A stretch of DNA of 64,000 nucleotides from the NCBI GenBank assembly GCA_010645155.1, contig JAAGOF010000300.1:1237043-1301042 (forward strand), given 5' to 3'. The stretch is from Tigriopus japonicus. Lineage: Eukaryota > Arthropoda > Copepoda > Harpacticoida > Harpacticidae. Within the stretch, counting starts at the first letter, position 1. Every line of letters starts with the position of its first letter. The position numbers and the translations under genes were made by a program. This document shows, piece after piece, positions 20,820 to 32,187 of this stretch. The notes beneath the pieces were generated by a model. It was not told the origin of the DNA and ran no database searches. It saw nothing but the letters and a program-made list of their open reading frames with translations.

Positions 20820-21560
20820 ATGAGTTTATTCGTGTTTTCCATTCGATCCTATGAAATTAGAGCGGATCAAAAGAGAGTCAGTACAAAATGAAGCAAATCA
20901 AAATAGAGCCGCTTCAAAAGAGAGCGAATCAAATAACAGCTAGATCAAAAGAGAGTATTGAATTTGAGCAAAAATAGCGTTAGTTCAATTCCTCAATTTT
21001 TAGTTGGGATAAATTGATATATGACATATCAACTCACTTAATTAACAAGATCTACGGAGCTCACAAAATCCAAAGGGCAAGGAATTTGTTTTTTACCAAG
21101 TTTAAAAAGAAGAAACAGAAGTTGAAAATTTTCACATTTTTGTGTTCAAGCCCTTGGTTATGAATGAGCATAGGCATTGATGAGATGATTGGTACACTAC
21201 AGTTAGCCCAACGCCTTATATGAAATATACCCTTTGTGAAGAAAAAGTTCTAGCAAGCTCATGGAACAATTTTCCCAAAAGTGGTCCCTTGAATATTTTA
21301 AAGCTTCATTATTCATCTTAGCCTCAAGAAATACATATTTGAAAGAAAGTTTGCAAAATTCATAAGTCAAACTACTTCAGTCTTCATGAGACGATAGTGC
21401 TGACTAGCGGTGTTGTTAATACGAGACTTGATAGTTTAGCATTCATAATCAAGGGATAGTGTTCCGAGCAAAATTTAAGGCATCATTGAGCAATAAGTCA
21501 AATATATAATATTGTGCCTCAGAGCCATCAATTTCACTCGGATCGTGGACCTCCAGCTTT
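20820..21560. other. Intergenic, no gene seen
   Basis: AT-rich. Near 20860-20960 a short motif close to GATCAAAAGAGAGC recurs several times in loose form. No coding or RNA gene is recognised. Confidence 0.4.
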
Positions 21561-21568
21561 GTAATGAG

Positions 21569-22293
21569 TAGAGCGGCCGAAAATATTCAATTAAATAAAA
21601 AAAATATTTAATTTAAATAATTTGGGTTTTTGAGCAACTTTTAAATATTTGGGCTTTTTCTTCTAAAATTAAAGGAAATTTCCCGTCTTTAATCGAAATA
21701 TTTCAACAATCTCCACGATTTCTGGATACATTTTGATATTTTAACAAAAATCTGACCTTTCCAAAAACTACATTGTCAAAATTTTTCAAATTTTCAAAAG
21801 AAATTTCGACTCTTTTTGGGGGAATAGGCGAACTAAAATGAAAAATATAAGTGGGAAATACATATTTGCAGCTTGGCCTCAAGAATTACATTAACAGATT
21901 TTAATCTAAAATAGAAAACTGCAACACCAACATGAAAAAATTATCAAAAATCTGGTTTAAATATTCAACCAAACCTTAGGCAGTAAAATATTAGTTTAAT
22001 GTAGGGTATAAAGAAGGACTGTCAAGAATAACCATTTTTATTTCCCCTATGATTTTTTAGCGTTAAAGATTTGTTTGCTTGTATTCCGACATTGCCAATT
22101 TTTCATCATATATTTGGATTTTTAAATCAAAATTTTCAAAAATACCAATTTATTGCTCCAAATTCCTTGCAAAATAAAATATTTTTTAAATATTTGGTTG
22201 TAATTTAAATATTATTTTAAATATTTTGACGTTTTTTTCTTAAATATTATTTAAATATTTGGCCTTTAAAATAAAATATTTTCGGCCGCTCTA
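21569..22293. mobile_element. hAT-like foldback element, TAGAGCGGCCG ends
   Basis: A 725-bp element with near-perfect inverted ends TAGAGCGGCCGAAAATATT. It is flanked by a perfect 8-bp duplication GTAATGAG (21561-21568 and 22294-22301). The interior is rich in AATATTTAAAT-type words on both sides and has no transposase frame. The 8-bp duplication suggests mobilisation by a hAT transposase. Confidence 0.85.
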
Positions 22294-22301
22294 GTAATGA
22301 G

Positions 22302-23418
22302 CATGTAATATAGGCCAGGCCTTTGTACCCATCAGGGTCGATCAGGGTCTGCTTGGTGATTCCTTGATTGCACAAGGCCATGCTTAAAAGGGGCCTTGAC
22401 ATCAACGCTTTTGCCAATCTTTTTTTCTTATTTACATAACATTCTTGTTGATTGATCTTTCTTGATCTTGCCATAAGTGGCTGCTTCAAATATTATCCAT
22501 GGATGTTATCATGGAGTGGTGGTGAATGACTAGATGATATATTCAGATTTCAAACGGTATATATACAAATATGGAAGTGACTAGAATTGAGCATGAGCAG
22601 ACATGAGCACGAGTATACAAGAACGTAACAGATGACAAACCCTTGGTGAGTTTAAAATGAGTATAAATTCTGGTTTCAAGCTATTTATCATTGATAGTAA
22701 GCAGCCCATAAACTATTCAGGGACGATTATGAAGCAATATAAGAATTGCAAAATGCCACTTTGAAGAAAATCAGAGCATCGTTTTCGTACGCTGGCAATC
22801 GTATGCCTTGTTAAATGAAGGAGAACACAATTCAATATCCGGTTCAACATCGTTTTCGGCTATAATTGGCATAACAAAGTGTTCAAAATGACTACCCTAG
22901 GGTATCTGAAAGTTCCGAAAAATCTGAAGCATGTTTTTGACTCAAAGGGTTTTTTTTTAACATTTTTAGAGACGTAATTGTACCCACAGGTAACAACAAT
23001 GTTGAATTTACACGCTAAAAACCCTGGGCAATGCCTAATTTGAGAACATTTGGATAACTGTTAACTTGAAATGAAGTGAAATAGTATACAAATGTTACAA
23101 AGTAATTTGAGTTTGTATTATTATAACACGATAGATAAAAATGTGAAGGTATTTGTTTATTTCAAAACTTCTGCAAATTTTTAAAATTCACTTTTTGTCT
23201 CAATCAAATGTTGATTTGTTTGATTAGCTATATTTCTCAAATGCATTTGTGTGTTGCATGCATCAAGTATTTTTTCTTCTAAAATAATATTGCACTTCAA
23301 GCTAAATTTGAATTCTTCACCTTTGTAGTTTACTTTAAATGGCGTGTTCATCTTCGTTTTTGGTTAAATCAATCGTGAAAAATTATTTATGCGTGAAGGA
23401 TGTACTTTATGGAGAAAG
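22302..23418. other. Intergenic, no gene seen
   Basis: AT-rich sequence without a recognisable gene. The open frame at 22489-22247 on the minus strand overlaps the end of the transposon and looks incidental. Confidence 0.4.
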
Positions 23419-23426
23419 TTCTAAGT

Positions 23427-24248
23427 CAGGGGTTCGCAACCTGTGGGCCCAAGGGTGGTTTTGGGTGAGCTATGGAGAAAGTCCAAAAGAGTGGGCCGAA
23501 GAGCCATTTATAGAACATACTCGTGGGCCCAGAGCTCTTTTTTATCGTTGAATTGTCGGCCCATGAATCTTCTAGCATCTGTTTGGTGGGCCTTGACCCA
23601 AAATTGGTTGCCGACCCTAGAGCACTAAAATAACAGAGTACGGTCATAAAGTGCGCCATCTAGTGGATTTCATGCGGCAACAGCTAGCAGTTCCCATGAT
23701 ACACATATTTTTGAAGATTGCAAAGGTCATTCATCAGTTTTGGAAAAACTAAAGTGCATAAAATAAAAAACTCCAAATAGAACTTAATGTGTTTTTCTGA
23801 TGAATTTTGGCCTAGATCATGCCTGAATTACCTTTTCAGTAGTCAGATTTCCATGCCAATTTGAAAGGGATTTTACCAATAAGTCCATTAATAATACTCA
23901 GTCATAGATATCTTGACTACTGGATGTTGTACGACTGACCGCTTGGTTGGTAAATTAGTACATTGAACAGTCTCCAGGGAATTGATCACAAACTGGTTTA
24001 TTGTACTGTTTTTCCAACCAACCAAGCGGTCGTCCGCCATCCAGTGTCAAGAAATCTATGACTCAGTCAACATTTAAAGCACTTTGGTTTGTCCAAAAAA
24101 CTGATGAATGACTGTTGCAATCTTCAAAAACATTTGTATTATGGGAACTGCGAGCTATTGCCGCATGAAATCCACTAGATGGCGCACTTTATGACCGTAT
24201 TCTGTTATTTTAGTGCTCTAGGGTCGGCAACCACTTCGGCGACCCCTG
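23427..24248 (-). mobile_element. Composite hAT-like element containing a 600-bp palindrome
   Basis: The outer left end is CAGGGGTTCGCAACC and the outer right end is GGCGACCCCTG. The flanks TTCTAAGT (23419-23426) and GTCTAAGT (24249-24256) match at 7 of 8 bases, so the whole 822 bp moved as one unit. The left 186 bp match the GGGCCCACC family. The remainder (about 23610-24230) is a large imperfect palindrome; see the separate entry. Confidence 0.75.
23613..24232. repeat. Large inverted repeat with arms about 150-300 bp
   Basis: The left arm begins TAGAGCACTAAAATAACAG and the right arm ends with its complement, continuing outward into mirrored GGTTGCCGACCC sequence. Strong matches include the block around GTGCGCCATCTAGTGGATTT near 23655 and its complement near 24170. 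The dyad centre lies near 23970. Single-stranded DNA or RNA from this region would fold into a long hairpin. Confidence 0.85.
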
Positions 24249-24256
24249 GTCTAAGT

Positions 24257-26353
24257 TATTCGCAGGGTCTACCGTTATTTCTGGCAAATTCTTAAACCTG
24301 CCCTCTCTGATAACGAAACCAAAGCGAGCGAAAAAAAAAGTAATACAATTTTGCGAGCCTCCCTGGTGTCTATTTGTAGTCGAAGTGAATAAAGTTTTAG
24401 CTTTTACTTTGTGCATCACTTCAGCGCGCTACACCTGGATGTATTTAAAATAAGGAATCCTTTTTCGCCTTCTATTCCAGTGTTTGTCATTTCATATTCA
24501 ATTACCTCAACCTTCAAGGGTCCTCAAAGTCACATCAAACAATACAAACTTTTATTAATCTAATTGAGATAAAACAGAATAAGTTCACTAACATTTCACA
24601 CACCAAGGAAAGGTCTAAAACTTGCATATAGTGTCTTCCTTGGGGCATCAATAACAACATCATCCACACCCAACTTTAAAAGATCAAAGCTTTCATTTCA
24701 CTCAAGATGAGAGCCTCCTGTCGTCGTGTTGAAGTATAATTCTTTGATCAAGCTCAGAAATGTAGTTTCCTTCCAAAAATGATGGCCAAGAGGCTCTAGT
24801 ATTCATTTGCAGAAGGAACCTAACAAACCCAGAATTGTTCCATACGCGTATTCGCACAATGTCAGAACAAAGGACGGGATTTCAAAAGGCTTGAGCCTTA
24901 ATCCTGGTGATGCCCATTCTTTCAAGACAAATAATGTTCCAAGTTCCCTGACCAACGTGACCAAAATGTCGATTCCAAATTAGGAGATGTGATTCCCCGC
25001 TTTTTGCGGTGGTCATAACTTAGGATTAGGTTTGAAGATGTTCTGACCTATTAGAGTCGAAATCGACCAAAACCTCTGTTGAGCATTCCAATGGCCAATC
25101 ATTGGGGAGAGTAAACAGCTCAATGGAATTCAGCTGGATAGCTTTGTGGTTGCCAGAGAGGGTTTTCAATCAGGCTAATGGGCTTCCAATCGAGGCCTTG
25201 TCCTCTGGAACGACTTGAGCCTTGCGTATTGAGATGGATGGCAGCAGACCCCTGCAATTTCTCCACAATCAGAACGGACACCGTTTGCAATGACAGACTC
25301 TTGGCATAGATGGGACTTGTCTTGACTTCCTTTCTCGTTTTTTATCAGTTACAAAAAAACATTGATGAAGTGATGTTTTCTTTCACAACGTTGATTTATT
25401 TCCAAAAAATTAAAGGCGTTTAAGCAATATCATAATTATTTTTTGTTGTTTACATTAGTTACAGTTAAGTTCAAAAACTAAAGACATAGAAACCTCAATT
25501 AGTGTTTTTTTCTTGTTGACAAGCCAAACTAACAAAATCTGTTTACATTTTGCAATATCCATATTTATTGTATGATGTATTTTAGTATATTAGTATTCCG
25601 AGACTTATTCCAAAATCACTTTAAAAATACTGATTAGGTTCAAACATAAAAGTGAATATCAGATCAACACTTTTGTCACAAAAATCACACATTAAACTCA
25701 AATGATGACCAGTGAAATGCATTTCTTAACGTTAACCTGAGGCAAAGTGGTTCTTGAAAAGTAGCCTTTTTTGATAAATGTAAAAAGTGTTGACATAAGA
25801 AACAAATGTGAAAAAAACCTTTTTGGAGGCTCTCATTCGAAAATTCTCCTATCTCCCTTTTTATAGTTAATGGATTCTTTATAACATCTAGTTTGGTCTG
25901 AATTATTTTCTACATTCCATTGATCAGAAACCCACCTTCGTCAAGAGTCTATTGAACGTACCCTGCATTTTCAAATTAGAAAATTGCCCTTTCACTCGTT
26001 TCATTTTATCTAATATCTTCCATTTGGTAGATGTCCATAAATGAGATTGGTCTAATTCATTTTCATTCATTTCAGGTAAAAAGTGATGCATAATGTCCAA
26101 AATTTATAAAAATTGAACGAAGATTTCACACTATTTTATACAAATAGAACCCAAATTTTAGCATTCGAATGTCGTCCGCAGTCAATTATGAAAACCAATT
26201 TGATTATTCCTCCAGATATTTCTAGCTCTTTTCCACACTTTATTTAGGGCTAGCACGTTAAAGATGAACAAAACTTGTCAATCAAAGAACATAGGCACCT
26301 TCTTTTATTTAACACGACTTGGCAAAGAACTCACCGTGTTAAAATTCCCCTTA
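24257..26353. other. Intergenic, no gene seen
   Basis: No open frame with recognisable domains on either strand. The sequence is AT-rich with ordinary complexity. Confidence 0.45.
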
Positions 26354-26361
26354 GTAATCGC

Positions 26362-26515
26362 TAGAGCCCGGAAAATAAGTTTGTTTTATTGTGGCGCAGA
26401 AATCCCAGATGTTTTACAGCGTAGGGTCAGCTGATGGTTATCTTCAGCTGACCTTACTTCTCAAAGCGTCTAGGATTTCTGTTCCACAGCAAAATAAAAT
26501 TATTTTCGGGCTCTT
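26362..26515. mobile_element. Short hAT-like MITE, TAGAGCCCG ends
   Basis: A 154-bp element with inverted ends TAGAGCCCGGAAAATAA and TTATTTTCGGGCTCT. The flanks GTAATCGC (26354-26361) and GTAATCAC (26516-26523) match at 7 of 8 bases. An inner dyad (CAGCTGA copies near 26430-26450) makes it largely a hairpin. It lies about 90 bp beyond the stop codon of the seven-helix gene. Confidence 0.8.
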
Positions 26516-26604
26516 GTAATCACTCTATTCAATTCAATTTTAGTGCCACTTCCATAGCCCTTTGATTCACTGTATGAATTCATATCATTGAAGCCAGTAT
26601 CCAT

Positions 26605-27537
26605 TCAAACTAGGCAATGAACCAAGTTGTCTCTTGATCTGCCTCTCACTGAGTTGAACATCGCCAATCCTCGATCTTTGGATCGCTTAAAGATTAGCGA
26701 CACTTTGGAAACTAGTATGAGACGCAAGCTCGTTTGGAAAAGAATCAGAATCGAAGGGAACACCACGGCCAATAGATAAAGAGCCACTTCAGTGCTCTGA
26801 TAACGATCTGACATGGCAATTAGGAAAATGGAAGGAATGCACAAGGTCAGGGAACACGCAAAGAGGAACAGGAAATTCAACTCCTTCACTTTGGCATTCA
26901 ACGAAATGGACTCACTAAAGTTTTGCCATTTGAGCTTGAAAATGGCCAATCGAAGACCGATATTCACCACAACAGCCAAGATGCCGGTCATGCCAATAAT
27001 CTGGAGGTTCAAAGAAGGACATTCATGGACACAAACGCCCAAATGAAGGCGATAAAATCGAGGGGGTTCTTCAAAGGCCACCAGGATCAAACATAGGAGC
27101 ACGTCCAAAGAGAACACTAGAGTACGAATCACTCTCAATTGAAAGGCCTCATCCAGGTCTTGAAAAAGCATCCGATTCACCCGGATCTGAATATATCTTG
27201 TTATGATCCCGACCATAAGATATAAATGGACCAAAGTGGCCGTGAATTGAGCTGACCAAGACAGAATCAAGGCTGGAAACTTTGGAATGGTACGGAACTG
27301 AAGGTGGATCCATTCGTTTCCCACCACAGCGAAGACACAACCAGCGATGGTTTTCACTTGGTCCAAATTGATCTCATCCAAGAGCGATTGTTGGAGCACT
27401 GGTTTGGAATTCTTGAGATGGATAGCTAGTAATGTGATGAGGATATTGGCAGCTAAACACATGAGGATCCTTGTATTATGAGTCGCAAGTTGTTGTGGAT
27501 CTTGATCTTTCAGAGAGCTTTGAGCGTCATTATCCAT
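26605..27537 (-). CDS. Seven-helix integral membrane protein, GPCR-like
   Basis: An intronless frame of 310 residues. About seven hydrophobic segments are visible, near residues 25-42, 65-80, 88-115, 135-155, 178-205, 220-245 and 250-278. The N-terminus is short and polar and the C-terminal tail basic (Arg/Lys/Ser-rich). After the third span comes ITRYIQI, which resembles the DRY motif position of rhodopsin-class receptors. A clear NPxxY motif after span 7 is absent, so a divergent or lineage-specific receptor is inferred. The ligand is unknown. It is divergent from the VOC gene with about 500 bp between starts. Alternatives are another polytopic membrane family. Confidence 0.65.
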   Translation of the reverse strand: MDNDAQSSLKDQDPQQLATHNTRILMCLAANILITLLAIHLKNSKPVLQQSLLDEINLDQVKTIAGCVFAVVGNEWIHLQFRTIPKFPALILSWSAQFTATLVHLYLMVGIITRYIQIRVNRMLFQDLDEAFQLRVIRTLVFSLDVLLCLILVAFEEPPRFYRLHLGVCVHECPSLNLQIIGMTGILAVVVNIGLRLAIFKLKWQNFSESISLNAKVKELNFLFLFACSLTLCIPSIFLIAMSDRYQSTEVALYLLAVVFPSILILFQTSLRLILVSKVSLIFKRSKDRGLAMFNSVRGRSRDNLVHCLV

Positions 27538-28054
27538 CTTGAAAAAAGAAGTAAATGGACCCCTTGAGACTCAACCATCATCATCAAAACAAAATTTGGG
27601 AGCCATCCAATTTTATGGAATGCTCATTTTCTCTCTTCCGATGAGCAGTTCTCAACCAGGGAGAAACGTCTGTTCCAGGGTTCTCTTTTAAGCGCTTTCC
27701 AAGAATTCTCAGAAACTGTAAATACACACAAATTCATCGTATTTTAAAGCTGAAGGACGAGCTTTTAAATTTCATTTTTAAATCATTAGAAAGAGAAACG
27801 TCGAGACTTGGAACATTCGGTTTAACAAATTCTCTGAGATAAACGAAGTGCCTTGAAATGCCAAGTGTTCAAGATGTGAGGGTCATTTGAAGGCCAATGT
27901 AGCCTTCGTTTGGCATATGTTTCAAACTAGGAACACCTTTTGTTCTCGAAGAAGGCCTCTGGAACATGATTCACCAGCCTCATTTACGAGTTCCAGTTCG
28001 TTCTGGACAAGCGGATAGAAGATTAGGAGGTGTCTCTATTGGCCATTCTCAACG

Positions 28055-31000
28055 ATGGGCTTTTTTGCAACATTGAAAAATATTGCAAATGGGAACAAGG
28101 ACGAAGCTCGAAAGAAGGCCGAAGAAACGGCCACCCAAGAAAGTGAGGCCATCAAGAAACCCACTAATATTCGAGACCTTTGGTCCAAAGTGGATCACCT
28201 GGCCATTGTTGTGAGCAATCTGGAAACCAGCATCGATTATTATACAAATGTCATTGGATTAAAACAGATTGTTCAATCCAATGTGGACGGGTAATATTGG
28301 ACACTTTTTGAAAATGGAACAGCAAGGATTCTTGTCAAACTAATGTTGAGGTCCAATCCCAAATTTGAAAATTCAACGTAACAATATTTTTGTCACAAAA
28401 ACCTCACATTTTAGTTCAATGATCGGTCACGGTGTTTTTTTGAGCGTGAGAAGTCATTTTCAAATTCCAGAAGCTTTTGAGACCATTTTTGAGATGAAAA
28501 TGCATTGTCGAACATTTTTTTGAATTTGGTTAATTAGGTCACGGGCAAAAACTCTATAATATCACTTAAAACAAGGGTCGGCAACCACTTTTGGGTCAAG
28601 GCCCACGAAATTAGATTCATTTTGTCAGAGGCCCACCAAACAGACGTTGGTAGGTTCGGGGGCCCACAAATTAGTGATCAAAGAGCGTTGGGCACATAAG
28701 TACGGTACAATGGATAGCGCCTGGGCCCATTATTATGGACTTTTCCCATAGCTCCTGGGCCCACCAAAGACCACCCGTGGGCCCACATGTGGGCCGCGGC
28801 CCAGAGGATGCCGACCCCTGACTCAAAACATACTTACAAACAAATATTTGAAAATTTAATTCAACTAAATTCTTAGACGTTCTAAGAGCAATGTTGTTCT
28901 AAAATATTTCGGAAATCTATTAAACGGATCTTTTTTCAATGGATTTTTCGTTCAGCATTCTTGGAGGACCAAACAGGAGGGTCGTTACATCAATTTAGAC
29001 AAACGGCATAATAGAATTCGGCAATATTTAACGTAAACTCACTCAAAAGATTCCTTACGAATTGAGTGGAAGAAAATGTTAAAAAATGTTTTTAAGCATA
29101 TTTTAAGTGACCTTACATCGTTTTTTTTTGCCCGTGACCTAATTAAAAGAATATAGAGACAGATTCGTTTTTTTAATTTTTTTTATATATTTATAACGAT
29201 TTTATCGAGGTTTAAAAGAATATAGAGACAGATTCGGTATTGCATTCACGCCTCAAAAGTGGTCTCAAAAGTTTTTGGAATTTAGAAATGACCTCTCACG
29301 TTCTAAAAAAACACCGTGCGACCTCAACGTGTATTTTTGAACTTTTTTCCGGCTAAAATGGTTCATGAGTTTAGTTTGAATTGATAAATTCTAGACACTC
29401 TGTTTGGTTGTCTTGTGGGACGTTGAAAATCTTTTTGGTGCAAGGCGAAGGTCCTAAATTTGGAGAAGATGGGACTGAATTTCCTCATTTGGCCTTGTCA
29501 GTGAACGATCTGGACGTTATGAAAGACCGTTGCAAAGATCTTGAAATTGCTTTTGAAGAGATCGACTTGGCGCGAAATCCAGATTGTGAAGAAGGATCCA
29601 GCATTCGAGGGGTACGTGACATTTTGTTTAGAAATAAGTTTACATTTTTTTTAATTTTGGGAGAGGCTCAAATTTCTAAAGCTGAAAAAACAAAGTTCTT
29701 GTGAACCCAGTGTTGAAAAAGTCATGATGAGATGGAAATCGTTGGTGAAAAGTTCCAAAATCCCTAGAAATAAAAAACCTAGTTCACAATTCAAATCATA
29801 AGTTGACGTATAATTATCTGGCGCAGAAAATGAATAGGTATCAGATAAAGTTGCTTGTTTTAGGCCAAAAAATGTAGCTTTTTAGTGCCAAGGTTACAAT
29901 CCTTTTTGCCAATTGTTACACGCAATTTGAAAAAAGTTGCCATTATTTTGGCCAAAATGTCGATATTTAACTCATCTTAGACAATTGAAATTCTATTATA
30001 TTTAGTTGCTCAATTACTCAGTCGTGACTCCCTATTTATTATAAACCCAAAAAAGATACTCATCGGACAAAGCTTGCAAAAAAAATCAAAGAAAACAGTT
30101 TCTGCTGAATTTCAGTTTGAAAAGATTGCGACAAGCTGCAGTTAGTGTACAAATTTGACCAAAAGAACCAAAAGTTGCCATAGTTTGGCGTAAATTGCAT
30201 TTGCAACTTTATCCTAGAGGGCTAACAGAGAAATGCCACTGAAAATATTTGTGAGTCACCAAGCCTGCACTGTGTGTGCAATGGGATTTGATGTTGAACA
30301 TGCTAAGTTACGTGATTCACAACCCCAACTTGCGTTTATGGGGAGTCAGTGGCAAAATTGCTCATTCAACTGCTTTGGTCAAACATGAGCAATGTATGAT
30401 GAATCAAGTCACTTGACACTCTTGCTGCCAGATCAATGAAGTGTGTTCAAGACAAATCTCCACTGACTGTCCTGGAGTGACATTTCTCTGCTAGCCCTCT
30501 ACTTTATCCGAGCCTTCCTCGTTCTTAAACTAAAATAAAAAGTTCTTGTTCTTCTTTTTGAAGCTCCAAATTCGAGATCCGGATGGCAATGTGATTGTTC
30601 TCGGTGATGCTTCAGGTCTGGAAGCTATTGGTCTTGAAGGCCATGACGGGAGTTTAGAGGTCATCATTATGAAGGCTTTCCATTCAGTCAAAGCCAAAGT
30701 TCGCCACTTGGAGAATGTCGTCAAAAATAACCACGACTCGGATGGATTGGAAGTCATAAAAGAGGACAAGGAAAAGGTATTTACTACACATGCGTTTTCG
30801 ATTATTTTACTCAAACATTGTGTTGAACAATTGTTCAGTATGCTAAATCAGTGGAAAAAGTGTAAGTTTCATCTGTTTGCGACACAGACAAGAAATTGAA
30901 ATGAGAAATGAAGAACAGAATAGAACTACATTTGGCTCGAATATGAAAACTAATACTTGAACTTCTGAAGACGAAAATTTCGGCAAGCCAAATCAAAAAC

Positions 31001-32187
31001 GGACGTAGGATTAAGATCCAGTAAAAAACAATCACGATATTGGTCAAATAACTCAAAAATTTCGAGATAAAATTTTGACGAATAAGTTTTGAGGTGTCAA
31101 AAACACTTTGGATGTGTAGTCTCTGGATATTTGTAAAATTTTGGTTGTCGTTTAAAACGTCAACTTTAATAAATATTTTAAGGTGGATGTCCTTCAAAAA
31201 AATCCGAAATCCGTTTTTTAGATGTTTTTTCTGCAATTTCTTTTCATTTTGCAAACTAAGATCTTGATAGTTGAAAAGCAGGATTCTTTCACATTACATG
31301 TGATAACATTCATTTTTGGAGCTACCTCTTGACTCAATTTGCACACTTATAGCAAATGCAACCATAAACATTAGTTCATACTACAGTTCTATACACACGG
31401 AAATGTCACTCCCAAACTGTTTTTGATTCAACAAGCTTGCACTGTGTGTGCGATGGGATTGGACATTGAGCATAACTAGTTACATGATTCAAAACTGGAA
31501 TTTGCGATTTCAGGGAGTCAGTGGTAGAATTGCTCTTTAACTGTTATGCTCAAACAAGAGCAATGCATAAAGAATCAAGTCACCTGGCACCCTTGCTGCT
31601 GGACTGCTGAAATGAGCTCAAAACAAATCTCCACTGACCTAACTGGAGTGACATTTCTGTCTATATAGAACTGTAGTACTGTACATACTATTATCGATGA
31701 GCATCTGAAAGGGTTCTAGTAGATATTTACCAGCTTTTTACAGCATTTACAATTTATTTTCCTTAATAAGTTGTTTTCTGAAGCAAGATTTCAATAATGA
31801 AACCTACATTAAGCTGTTCACTTATGGACCATTCTCTTGCTTCAGGAATTTTTAGAGGAACAGAGCGTGGAAAATTGGAGCGAGGTCAAGGTCGACGGGG
31901 ATCGGTTGAAAGTGCTGCAAAAGCGATACGAATTTTACGGTGATCTGGTCCAAAACGCCAAACCAGAAGAGTTACCAGAGCTGTTAAAGCGATTTGGTAA
32001 TCGATTAGAGCAAGTCTTGGATTATTTACGAGGCCGTCGTCAACGCAAAGGCACACAAACCTTCATTCCCCCCGAATTCACCGATGAAAAAGGACAGAAC
32101 CATGCTTTACCCAGTTTTGAGATGCCGTTTTTCAATGAAGAAGATGATACAGCTCTCGCTAATGGGGACGTGAAGACACCAGAATAA
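28055..32187 (+). CDS. VOC/glyoxalase-fold protein, 4 exons
   Basis: Exons 28055-28290, 29395-29611, 30564-30776 and 31846-32187 join in frame with GT-AG introns to give 335 residues. The VOC (glyoxalase/bleomycin-resistance/dioxygenase) fold spans about residues 44-180. The first half has VDHLAIVVSNLE and YYTNVIG; the second has FPHLALSVNDL and DPDGNVIVLGD, both typical beta-alpha-beta strands. The His residues near the start of each half are candidate metal ligands. After the fold comes a long charged, helical C-terminal region (about 190-335) ending in an acidic, low-complexity tail. The substrate is unknown; it is not an obvious glyoxalase I. The introns hold an hAT-like MITE, a foldback element and two Tc1/mariner-like MITEs. 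Confidence 0.85.
28424..29320. mobile_element. Foldback element interrupted by a MITE, in VOC intron 1
   Basis: Inverted arms at about 28424-28571 and 29080-29320 share CGGTGTTTTTTT, GTGAGAAGTCATTT, CTTTTGAGACCA and AATTAGGTCACGGGCAAAAA in mirrored order at roughly 80% identity. The hAT-like MITE 28572-28820 is inserted at the inner edge of the left arm. A 23-bp direct repeat (around AATATAGAGACAGATTCG) occurs at about 29150 and 29217. Outer boundaries and target duplication are not resolved. Confidence 0.65.
28572..28820 (+). mobile_element. hAT-like MITE, GGGCCCACC family, copy 4
   Basis: The best preserved copy, 249 bp. Ends are CAAGGGTCGGCAACC and GGATGCCGACCCCTG. The flanks ACTTAAAA (28564-28571) and ACTCAAAA (28821-28828) match at 7 of 8 bases. 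It lies within intron 1 of the VOC gene. Confidence 0.88.
30217..30499 (+). mobile_element. Tc1/mariner-like MITE, copy 3
   Basis: A 283-bp element with ends GAGGGCTAACAGAGAAATG and CATTTCTCTGCTAGCCCTC, flanked by TA on both sides (30215-30216 and 30500-30501). The interior matches copies at 1701-1995 and 31381-31676. It sits in VOC intron 2, ending about 64 bp before exon 3. Confidence 0.85.
31381..31676 (+). mobile_element. Tc1/mariner-like MITE, copy 2
   Basis: A 296-bp element with ends CTACAGTTCTATA and TATAGAACTGTAG, flanked by TA on both sides (31379-31380 and 31677-31678). It has strong interior similarity to the other copies. It sits in VOC intron 3. Confidence 0.85.

Noticed and set aside
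20570..20842. Repeat proteins encoded by the frames over the 39-bp array on both strands
   Set aside because: The open frames follow from a unit length divisible by three. There is no start context, splice structure or domain.
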